A stretch of 64,000 nt of DNA from Hathewaya limosa (GTDB lineage Bacteria > Bacillota > Clostridia > Clostridiales > Clostridiaceae). A model generated the notes under the pieces. It was not told where the DNA came from. It worked only from the letters and a program-made list of their open reading frames with translations, and searched no databases. The position numbers were made by a program, and so were the translations under genes. The DNA is taken from the NCBI RefSeq assembly GCF_030815255.1, contig NZ_JAUSWN010000005.1:62001-126000 (forward strand), read 5' to 3'. Positions 7,811 through 15,193 of this stretch are shown one piece after another; positions within the stretch are counted from its first letter, which is position 1, and each line of letters begins with the position of its first letter.

Positions 7811-9538
7811 ATGAAAAGAGTAACAGCATTTTTAATTTGTTTAATGCTAGTAATTTTTTGTGCTCCCATAAGTGTATTGGCTGAAGGAAATGGTAATTTT
7901 GATGGAGGAGGAGGTGAAATGGGAAATGGTTCATCTCAAAATTTTTGGAATCCAGGTAATGATGGGGTAAGGGTTACTGTTATTAGATGTAAAGATCAAA
8001 TGCCAGTTACTACACCTATTGATTTTTCAAATAAAAGCCAGCCGTCTAAACTTGCCCATTTTGGGAAAAAATCTAAGATTCAGTACAGGAATGGAGCAAG
8101 GTTAACTCCAAATATAAATGGATATAGGTATTCAAAACCATCCAAGCCTATGCCAAGAATCATAGGTTCAAACAGTTATGCTATAAATATTGAAGCTACT
8201 AAAAAATATTTTTGTTCTGAATATGCTTTAAAACTAATTGCAAATCTTACAGGAATGAAATATGACAGGCTTATATGTGGAGAGTATAAAATACTGTTAG
8301 AGCCTATAGCCTATATGACATTTAGAGGTTCTTATATGGCAATAACTTCCCATGAAGCAGCTTTATATGACGAAAAATTGGGAGGAGGGCTTAGAGCAAA
8401 AATGGTAAGTTTATCTCATAAAAATTTGCCACTTGCTTTGTTTTTGCAAACTTCTGACTTAGGGTTTGCTTCTTGGTCAGGAGCTAAAAATCAAAAGGTA
8501 TCAAATGCACAGATAAAAGCATATTTAGGTCTTGGTATTGTTAGATTTGGAGCAGCAGATAAGGGAGTGAATATTGATACTAAATCTTATGAATATAGAT
8601 GTGATACAGATGTTATTACTTCAATAACTGTAAACACAGATAGAAGAAGAACACCTGACAATCCTGTATCTGTAACCTTTAGAGTAAATGGACAAAACTA
8701 TACTGTAAGTAATATTTATATTCCAGAAGGAGAATCTCAAAAGGTTTGGTTTAAATGGCATACTCCTAAAACGCCACAAACATTAAATATTGATGTAAGA
8801 GTAAGTGGAGCATCAGCAGGTAAAGCCTATATTACAGCAAAAATTGTAGAACTTAAAGAAAATACTCCACCGAATCCAACGGCTAATGATAAAAATAAAG
8901 GTTTTAAAGCTTCAAGTATTCCAAGTAAAGCTCAAAAAACTTCTGCTAATTGGGGAAAATGGGAATGTTATTGGGAAGCAAAATGGGAATGGGAAGCAAA
9001 TTGGAACTGGGTTAGCACTGGTGAAAATACAGGTCATTGGGTGGATAATGGTAAATGGGTTGATAGAGGTGATTGGAAATACAGATGGTTAAGTTATTAT
9101 GCAAATTTTTCAGCTAATATAAATGTGAAGCCTGATAGTAAAGTACCAACGGCTTATTCAAAAACTATGAGATCAGGATATGGAATAAACTTAAATGTAA
9201 CTGGTAATTTAAGTTCAAATGCACCAATGTCATCTATAACAGGCGCACAAAATGTTATATCGTATTATACTGAATTTAATTATAAAACTTATAATAGGGT
9301 ATTAGATTTAATAGAAGGAGGATATTCCTCAAGTTTTCAGCTTAGAAAAAATAAATATTCTATCTATAATCAAAGGGTTCATTTTACCCCTATATGGTAT
9401 CCAGATGGGATTTATACAGTTTATGCTGAGGTTATAGATGTATGGACACCAGATGGAATGCTTTCTGTTAATTTAAATGATTATGTAAATATAAAAGGCA
9501 GCTTATATGATGATTGGCATATAGGGCCACAGTTTTAA
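7811..9538 (+). CDS. Large secreted tryptophan-rich element protein
   Basis: Secreted or cell-wall-facing protein of a conjugative element; no enzymatic family was recognised. The start ATG 7,811 has TTTGGAGGT upstream and begins a clear signal peptide (MKRVTAFLICLMLVIFCAPISVLAEG). The mature part (575 residues in total) contains a Gly-rich start and a beta-rich middle (SITVNTDRRRTPDNPVSVTF and SVSGASAGKAYI-like strands). An unusual segment at about residues 378-431 holds 11 tryptophans, several in a KW/EW/NW repeat pattern. It resembles long secreted proteins seen beside VirB4 genes in clostridial elements, possibly mating-channel or adhesion factors. Function is not assignable from sequence alone. 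Confidence 0.55.
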   Translation: MKRVTAFLICLMLVIFCAPISVLAEGNGNFDGGGGEMGNGSSQNFWNPGNDGVRVTVIRCKDQMPVTTPIDFSNKSQPSKLAHFGKKSKIQYRNGARLTPNINGYRYSKPSKPMPRIIGSNSYAINIEATKKYFCSEYALKLIANLTGMKYDRLICGEYKILLEPIAYMTFRGSYMAITSHEAALYDEKLGGGLRAKMVSLSHKNLPLALFLQTSDLGFASWSGAKNQKVSNAQIKAYLGLGIVRFGAADKGVNIDTKSYEYRCDTDVITSITVNTDRRRTPDNPVSVTFRVNGQNYTVSNIYIPEGESQKVWFKWHTPKTPQTLNIDVRVSGASAGKAYITAKIVELKENTPPNPTANDKNKGFKASSIPSKAQKTSANWGKWECYWEAKWEWEANWNWVSTGENTGHWVDNGKWVDRGDWKYRWLSYYANFSANINVKPDSKVPTAYSKTMRSGYGINLNVTGNLSSNAPMSSITGAQNVISYYTEFNYKTYNRVLDLIEGGYSSSFQLRKNKYSIYNQRVHFTPIWYPDGIYTVYAEVIDVWTPDGMLSVNLNDYVNIKGSLYDDWHIGPQF

Positions 9539-9540
9539 GA

Positions 9541-9680
9541 GAAAGAATAATTGAACTTTGTGGAGATCTACCTAAAGTTGAACTATTTGCAAGAGAAACT
9601 TGTGAAGGGTGGGTTTGCCTTGGAAATGAAATTGATGGATTAGATATTAGAGAAAGCATTAAAAAAGTGAAGGAGATGTA
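9541..9680 (+). pseudogene. C-terminal remnant of an MT-A70-like DNA methyltransferase
   Basis: Reading 9,541-9,680 gives about 46 residues without a start codon: ERIIELCGDLPKVELFAR, then EGWVCLGNEIDG. The ELFAR...GW...GNE pattern is the C-terminal end of phage and element MT-A70-like adenine methyltransferases. The upstream catalytic part (DPPW region) is absent; the fragment begins immediately after the stop of the secreted-protein gene in a different frame. This is best read as a deletion scar. The remnant carries the AAGGAG site used by the following DUF3846 gene. Confidence 0.6.
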
Positions 9681-9687
9681 AAAATTT

Positions 9688-10065
9688 ATGAGAGTATTAA
9701 TAGTGCAACCACAAGCAAGACCTTATATTGCAGAAATAGAAAAAGGATTAGAGCCTATGCAAGAGATAGTTGGCGGTTCAATTGAAATGGTAGATTTAGA
9801 TGATAATACAAGTCTTGTTTGCAATGAAGAAGGGAAAGTAAAAGGGCTTGAAGGAAATAGACGTATCGGCAGAGATATAGTTGCTGGTACATTTTTTCTT
9901 TGTGGATTTAATGAGGATGGAGAATCTATTTCCCTAACAGATGAACAGATTTCAAAATACTATGAAAGATTTAGAGAACCAGAGTATTATTCACAGGAAG
10001 AAGTAGAAGATTCAGCTTTTATGGATATATATTTATCAGATTATGAAGATGATATGGAACTATAG
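9688..10065 (+). CDS. DUF3846-family protein
   Basis: A 125-residue soluble acidic protein. The N-terminus MRVLIVQPQARPYIAEIEKGLEPMQEIVGG and the later NRRIGRDIVAGTFFLCG segment are characteristic of DUF3846, a family spread on conjugative elements and phages of Firmicutes with no known biochemical role. It starts at ATG with AAGGAGATG upstream and ends 10 nt before the VirB4 partner gene, with AGGAGG between. It is likely co-transcribed with the conjugation genes. Confidence 0.75.
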   Translation: MRVLIVQPQARPYIAEIEKGLEPMQEIVGGSIEMVDLDDNTSLVCNEEGKVKGLEGNRRIGRDIVAGTFFLCGFNEDGESISLTDEQISKYYERFREPEYYSQEEVEDSAFMDIYLSDYEDDMEL

Positions 10066-10075
10066 GAGGTGCAGT

Positions 10076-10747
10076 ATGAAGCAGAGTATACCTATTATTA
10101 TGTTATTACTTAGTTTAGTTGGAGGAGGAGTAATATTTTTTCTAAAGAAAAGTAATAACAAAAATAAGGCTACAGAAAGTAAGGAACGAATAAATGCTAA
10201 TGATTTTGTAAATGTAAAAGATATTAAAGACCGTTACCTTTATACAAGGGATGGTTATATTATTATGTATATAAAAATTAATCCTATAAGTATTGATTTA
10301 TTATCTGAAAGAGAAAAAAAGCTTTTATGTAAAACCCTTACAGCAGAGCTTTCCAGTGAACAAAAGCCTTATAAATTTTTAGCAGTATCAAGACCAGTAG
10401 ATATATCTCCACTGATAAATGAGTATACAGGAATTATTGCAAACAGTTCTGACCAAAAGCAAAAGGACTTACTCAGAAATGAAATGCTTGTAATGAGTAA
10501 CTACGCTTTATCTGGAGAAGTGGTTGAGAGACAATTTTATATTGTACTTTGGGAGAAGTATGAAGAAGATATTGAAAGAGAAATTTCTAAAAGATGTTAT
10601 GAGTTTAAATCAAAAATTGAAAGTGGAAATATTCATTGTGAAATATTAAAACAACAGGACATAGTAAGGCTTTGCAATCTTATTAATAACCCTTCTTATA
10701 CCAATATTGAAGATAGTGAGGTTGAAGCTACTATACCTATTTTTTAG
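10076..10747 (+). CDS. VirB4 N-terminal partner / TraC-like membrane protein
   Basis: A 223-residue protein with one N-terminal membrane helix (MKQSIPIIMLLLSLVGGGVIFFL). Its domain resembles the N-terminal region of VirB4/TraC ATPases: YLYTRDGYIIMYIKINPISIDLLSEREK, then a ferredoxin-like alpha/beta part with a FYIVLWEKYEEDIEREISKRC segment. The next gene encodes a VirB4 ATPase, so the element seems to carry the accessory domain as a separate membrane-bound subunit. The ATG at 10,076 after AGGAGGTG is preferred over an upstream in-frame ATG at 10,043 that overlaps DUF3846. The split-subunit reading is an inference. Confidence 0.6.
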   Translation: MKQSIPIIMLLLSLVGGGVIFFLKKSNNKNKATESKERINANDFVNVKDIKDRYLYTRDGYIIMYIKINPISIDLLSEREKKLLCKTLTAELSSEQKPYKFLAVSRPVDISPLINEYTGIIANSSDQKQKDLLRNEMLVMSNYALSGEVVERQFYIVLWEKYEEDIEREISKRCYEFKSKIESGNIHCEILKQQDIVRLCNLINNPSYTNIEDSEVEATIPIF

Positions 10748-10798
10748 GAAAACTAAGATTATCATATATAAAATAAAAATTACTAGGGAGATGTAATA

Positions 10799-12637
10799 AT
10801 GATTAAAAATAAAAAGAATATTGGAACAGAAATAACACTAAATAATGCTCTTTTAAATATAATTACTCCTATGGGACTTGAAATTAAAAGAAATAGTCTT
10901 GTTATAGGAGAAAACACAGGAAGAATTTATGGAATAGTGAAATACCCTCAAAAAGTAGATTATGGATGGCTTTCTAAAATTACAAACATACCAAGCACCA
11001 TTGTCAGTGTATCTTTTACACCTATTGATAATGGTGCTTTTATTGAGAGTCTTTCAAGAAATGTAATTCAAAGTCGAGGAGCTGCTGAAAGTGCCAAAGA
11101 CCCATTATCACAAAAGAGAGCAGAACGTTCAGCTCAAGATGGAGAAAAGATAATGGTTCAAATAGACCAAAATGGAGAAACAGTAGGACTTATGGGAATT
11201 ACAATTATGCCTATATCAAGAGAAGATGAATCATTTAATAAAGTTTGTAGAAAAACAGAAAGTACTTGTGCCATGAGTAAATGCAAGCCAAGAAATCTTG
11301 CAAATTTGCAGGAGCAGGCTTTTAAAAACATATCTCCTTTTTATACTTCTGATGAAAATATAGAGCAAATAGTAAGTAGAATAGTTCCACTATCCACCTT
11401 TGTAGGTGGATTTCCTTTTTCATCAAGTGGATATAATGATGGGACAGGCTATTATTTCGGAAGAGATTCAAGTGGAGGGCTTATCATACTTGATACATGG
11501 AAAAGAGGAAATGATAGAACCAATACGAATATGGTTATAATGGGTGTAGCAGGAGTTGGAAAGTCTACTGCAGTAAAACATATAGCATTATCAGAGTATA
11601 TGAAAGGAACTAAAATAATATTTGTAGACCCAGAGCGTGAGTATAAAGAGTTATGTGAAGCTTTAAATGGAGATTGGATTAATGCAGGCGGTGGAAGCAA
11701 TGGAAGAATAAATCCACTTCAAATAAGACCTACTCCAGTAGATGATAATGATGAGATTTATAAAGATGAAGGGCAAGGCATGGGAGATATGGCTCTTTAT
11801 ATTAAAAACTTAGAAATATTCTTTAGTCTTTATATTCCTTCCTTAACAGATAGAGAAAGAGCTATACTTAAGGATTCTATAATTGAACTTTACAATAACT
11901 TCAACATTACTTGGGATACGGATATAAATACTTTAAGTAATGAAGAATTTCCAATATTCATAGACCTTTATAATTTGGTAGAGAAAAAATCAAAGAGAAA
12001 AGAAAAAACACGTAAGGAAAGTGAAATAAATATATATGCAGATCTTGCTTTACTTTTAAAAGATATAGCTATGGGAAGTGATTCGTTCCTATGGAATGGC
12101 TACAGTTCTATAAAAACCAACACAAGATGTATATGCCTTGATACCCATGACCTTCAAAATACTAATGATAATATTAAGAGAACTCAATATTTCAATATAC
12201 TTACATGGTGCTGGCAGGAGATGAGCAAAGATAGAAATGAAAAAGTATTGTTAATCTGTGATGAAGCCTACCTTATGATTGATACCAATGTGCCTCAAAG
12301 CCTTGTGTTTCTAAGAAATGTAGAAAAGAGAGCAAGAAAATATGAGGCGGGAGTAGCTATAATAAGTCATTCGGTAGTAGATTTTCTTGATCCTCAAATA
12401 AAAATGTATGGACAGGCATTACTTGATATACCTTGCTTTAAAATTATAATGGGTACAGATGGCAGAAATCTACAAGAAACAAAAGAACTTTACAATTTAA
12501 CAGATGCAGAAGAAGAACTTCTTGCAAGTAAAAAGAGAGGAAATGCTTTATTGATGATAGGTTCAAAGAGGCTTCATGTAGTATTTGAAATACCGGAATA
12601 CAAATTTGAGTATATGGGGAAGGCTGGGGGAAGATAA
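10799..12637 (+). CDS. VirB4-family conjugation ATPase
   Basis: Type IV secretion ATPase (VirB4/TraE) that powers assembly of the conjugation channel. The 612-residue protein has an N-terminal VirB4-type domain and a C-terminal RecA-like core: Walker A GVAGVGKST (residues 249-257), FVDPEREYKEL after the next strand, and Walker B VLLICDEAYL with D488/E489. A C-terminal LYNLTDAEEELLASKKRGNALLMIG segment is typical of the family. The gene has a GGGAG site. It is followed by a truncated small reading frame and the ABC-3C cassette, so downstream conjugation genes have been displaced. It is the strongest conjugation marker in the window. Confidence 0.93.
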   Translation: MIKNKKNIGTEITLNNALLNIITPMGLEIKRNSLVIGENTGRIYGIVKYPQKVDYGWLSKITNIPSTIVSVSFTPIDNGAFIESLSRNVIQSRGAAESAKDPLSQKRAERSAQDGEKIMVQIDQNGETVGLMGITIMPISREDESFNKVCRKTESTCAMSKCKPRNLANLQEQAFKNISPFYTSDENIEQIVSRIVPLSTFVGGFPFSSSGYNDGTGYYFGRDSSGGLIILDTWKRGNDRTNTNMVIMGVAGVGKSTAVKHIALSEYMKGTKIIFVDPEREYKELCEALNGDWINAGGGSNGRINPLQIRPTPVDDNDEIYKDEGQGMGDMALYIKNLEIFFSLYIPSLTDRERAILKDSIIELYNNFNITWDTDINTLSNEEFPIFIDLYNLVEKKSKRKEKTRKESEINIYADLALLLKDIAMGSDSFLWNGYSSIKTNTRCICLDTHDLQNTNDNIKRTQYFNILTWCWQEMSKDRNEKVLLICDEAYLMIDTNVPQSLVFLRNVEKRARKYEAGVAIISHSVVDFLDPQIKMYGQALLDIPCFKIIMGTDGRNLQETKELYNLTDAEEELLASKKRGNALLMIGSKRLHVVFEIPEYKFEYMGKAGGR

Positions 12638-12638
12638 A

Positions 12639-12689
12639 TTGAGAAAATTTATAATTTTATGTCTTATATTGTGGGTAATGATGGTATAA
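12639..12689 (+). pseudogene. Truncated small membrane-protein remnant after virB4
   Basis: A TTG-initiated frame starts 2 nt after the virB4 stop and codes for only 16 residues (MRKFIILCLILWVMMV) before a stop. One frame over, LEVGC follows, so the original may have been a small lipoprotein with a Gly-Cys lipobox. It appears broken next to the insertion point of the ABC-3C cassette. Confidence 0.35.
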
Positions 12690-12762
12690 TTAGAAGTAGG
12701 TTGTGTCTATAATAGGAAGTTCAGATACATGTTTGTTAGAAAAATAAATAGTTTTTTATCAT

Positions 12763-12806
12763 ACTTTATAAATTATTTAGTAGTTATTAAACGTAATTTA
12801 TAAAGT
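12763..12806. promoter_or_regulatory. Perfect 13-bp inverted repeat upstream of the ABC-3C operon
   Basis: ACTTTATAAATTA (12,763-12,775) recurs exactly inverted as TAATTTATAAAGT (12,794-12,806), with an 18-bp spacer, 70 bp before the first ABC-3C gene. The spacing between half-site centres is about three helical turns, which suits an operator for a dimeric repressor or DNA looping. No regulator gene is adjacent. The high AT content raises the chance of a coincidental match, but 13 of 13 is unusual. Confidence 0.55.
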
Positions 12807-12876
12807 TGTTAAATTCATTTAAGTATCAATATATTAGTAAGAGGTTAAGTTGAAACATATGAAAAGGAGGATAATT

Positions 12877-14385
12877 ATGTTTTATCATAAATTTGAAGCT
12901 ATATCTTCATGGTATGGATACGAATATCAAGGTGTACTTGCCATATACTATACATTAAAGAAAATAAATAAATTAATAAACAAAAAAATGGACATATATA
13001 AAATAAAAGATAAAGTAAGTGGGTACAGCGTAGAATTAGAGTATATGGAAGATTTTTCGATAAAGTTTAATAAACAGTATGAATCATTCCATCAAGTAAA
13101 GAGTGGAACAAGCAAATTAAAGAAAGATGATGTAATGGATACATATATGAAGTTACTAGAATTTGACTTTCAAAAACAAAAAGATATAAAAGGATATTTC
13201 CATGTAAATGTAAAGAACAAATTAGCACCTATTAAAAATGAACTAATTAATTGTATAAAGAAAGACCTATTAGAGCTTAAGGATAAGTTAGGGGATTTAA
13301 AAAGAAAAGATAGTATAGATTTTAGAAGTAGTAAAAAAGGAGGTTCTATACAAATACTCAAAGATTATATGAATGATGTTAAATGTGATAAAAATGATAT
13401 AGACAAACGAAATAAATGTATTGATGAGTTAATATGTAACTTAGATGAAATAATAAATCATTATTTTAGCAGCGAGAATAAATATAAATCTATTATTAAT
13501 CAATTAGTTGAATATGAAGAAACATTTGAAAATATAGATGATATAGAGAGGCAAATATATAGTGAGATAAATAAGTTACACAAATCAACTATAGATCATG
13601 AATTTAAAACGAATAATAAATCATATCAGGAAAAGGAATTATGTAGATTAGGTTGTTTAATAAACAAACATATTGATGATAGGCATAGTGGAGTTAAAGT
13701 TAGAGAAATTTTATTTAAAGATTTTATAGACATTTTTGATGAAGATTTAAACAACTGGGGTGTAAATATTGAATATTATGATTATATGTATAGAAAACAG
13801 CTATATAAATATTTTAATGAATATAAAATTGAAAAAGAAGAGAATAATGAATGTGAAAATTGTAATGAAAAATGCTATTTAGAAAAACAATCCTTATTTA
13901 TAAGTAAGTTATCTCAAAAACATTTTAAAATATTTTTAGATAACATACATATTGGAAAACGTGATAACTTTTTTTCTTTCCCATCATATGACGAAATTAG
14001 AAAAACAATTTTTGAAAGCATGTGTGAAAATCATAAAATCGGAAAAGAAGAAAAATTGAATATAGGAATAGTGAAGGATAATAGTAGCTACTGGGTAATT
14101 GCTAATCTTGATAATAAAAATCGCACATTTATGAGAAAGTTATTTGACAATGATAATAACAATATAAATATATTAAGAGATGCAGATATACTTATAACGG
14201 ATGATATTTCTATAAAAGAATTAAATGCTGCGAGACAACAATATATGCATATTCCTGAAGATGAATTAAAGCGAGTAATAGATATAGATGGTACGGGTAA
14301 AGAGAATAAAACAAATAATAATTATACTCAAATAAGAGTTAAGTCTGTAGTTAAATTAAAGGAGGTTAAGGAGGAGTTGTTATGA
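12877..14385 (+). CDS. ABC-3C effector: Cap4/DUF4297-like nuclease fused to a C-terminal domain
   Basis: Probable effector of an ABC-three-component system. The start at ATG 12,877 follows AAGGAGG by 6 nt; an in-frame ATG lies upstream at 12,850. In the 502-residue product the N-terminus has the pattern of the DUF4297/Cap4 PD-(D/E)xK nuclease fold: WYGYEYQGVLAIYYTLKKI, then EYMEDFSIKF, then ESFHQVKSG, giving an E/D...QxK active site. A helical middle follows. A Cys cluster (ECENCNEKC) then precedes a C-terminal domain that probably docks to the middle component. It overlaps the next gene by 4 nt. DNA cleavage is inferred from fold and family; no activity is shown. Confidence 0.72.
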   Translation: MFYHKFEAISSWYGYEYQGVLAIYYTLKKINKLINKKMDIYKIKDKVSGYSVELEYMEDFSIKFNKQYESFHQVKSGTSKLKKDDVMDTYMKLLEFDFQKQKDIKGYFHVNVKNKLAPIKNELINCIKKDLLELKDKLGDLKRKDSIDFRSSKKGGSIQILKDYMNDVKCDKNDIDKRNKCIDELICNLDEIINHYFSSENKYKSIINQLVEYEETFENIDDIERQIYSEINKLHKSTIDHEFKTNNKSYQEKELCRLGCLINKHIDDRHSGVKVREILFKDFIDIFDEDLNNWGVNIEYYDYMYRKQLYKYFNEYKIEKEENNECENCNEKCYLEKQSLFISKLSQKHFKIFLDNIHIGKRDNFFSFPSYDEIRKTIFESMCENHKIGKEEKLNIGIVKDNSSYWVIANLDNKNRTFMRKLFDNDNNNINILRDADILITDDISIKELNAARQQYMHIPEDELKRVIDIDGTGKENKTNNNYTQIRVKSVVKLKEVKEELL

Positions 14386-15179
14386 ATAAAATTATATCAA
14401 AAATATTTAAAGAAAAGGGATATTCCACTAAAGAAGCATTCCAAGATATAGGGGAAAAGGGGTTCATAGGAAGTTGTATTACTGGAAAAAATGATTATTA
14501 TTTTGTTATAGAAGTGACATCAGATAATTTAAGTAATAATAGAGTTGAGGATGTTATAGAAAAAATAATAGATAATTATTGGAATGATAATATTCTTAAA
14601 GAATATGGCGTTAATAGTGACTATAAGAAGAATACATCTTTAATAATTTTATTAAAACTTAATGACAAGAAAGATGAGTTAGGATTAAGCAATAATATAT
14701 ATGATATTGAGGAATCACCATTTTATTTTAAAAGATATGTTATAACTTATACCAACGAAGAAAAAGAAATACTTAATAAAGTTCAAGTTAGTGATTATAA
14801 AAAAATTATTTCTGATGGAAGTATATTTAAAAAGTATAAAATAGGAAGTGGATATGAAGATGGAATGGAGTATGTTTGCAAATGTGATAATTCCAAAACA
14901 TTATTGTATGGAATAGTAGCAAAGTGCTACATAAAAATTCCGTTTATGGACTATAAATACGAAAATGAAAAAGAAATACCATTATTAGATAAATTACTTG
15001 AAGATAAATTCAATGAAAATGAAAAAAAAATTATATCGAATGTTGTTAATGGATTAAGTTGTGAAGATGTTAAGTATGATAAACTTATTGAATACATAGA
15101 TGATCCTTCTGAATCAGAACTAGATGAAATTTATAAAAATATTATGAAAGAATTAAATGATGAATATAAATTACTATAA
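14382..15179 (+). CDS. ABC-3C middle component
   Basis: The 265-residue protein between nuclease and ATPase has no catalytic motif. Its N-terminus (KEKGYSTKEAFQDIGEKGFIGSCITG, then DYYFVIEVTSDNL) and its position match the middle-component proteins that link effector and ATPase in ABC-three-component systems. The ATGA overlap with the upstream stop and TAATGG overlap with the downstream reading frame show that all three genes are translationally coupled. Middle components are highly divergent, so the name rests mainly on synteny with two recognisable partners. Confidence 0.65.
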   Translation: MNKIISKIFKEKGYSTKEAFQDIGEKGFIGSCITGKNDYYFVIEVTSDNLSNNRVEDVIEKIIDNYWNDNILKEYGVNSDYKKNTSLIILLKLNDKKDELGLSNNIYDIEESPFYFKRYVITYTNEEKEILNKVQVSDYKKIISDGSIFKKYKIGSGYEDGMEYVCKCDNSKTLLYGIVAKCYIKIPFMDYKYENEKEIPLLDKLLEDKFNENEKKIISNVVNGLSCEDVKYDKLIEYIDDPSESELDEIYKNIMKELNDEYKLL

Positions 15180-15193
15180 TGGAGGATTTACTT

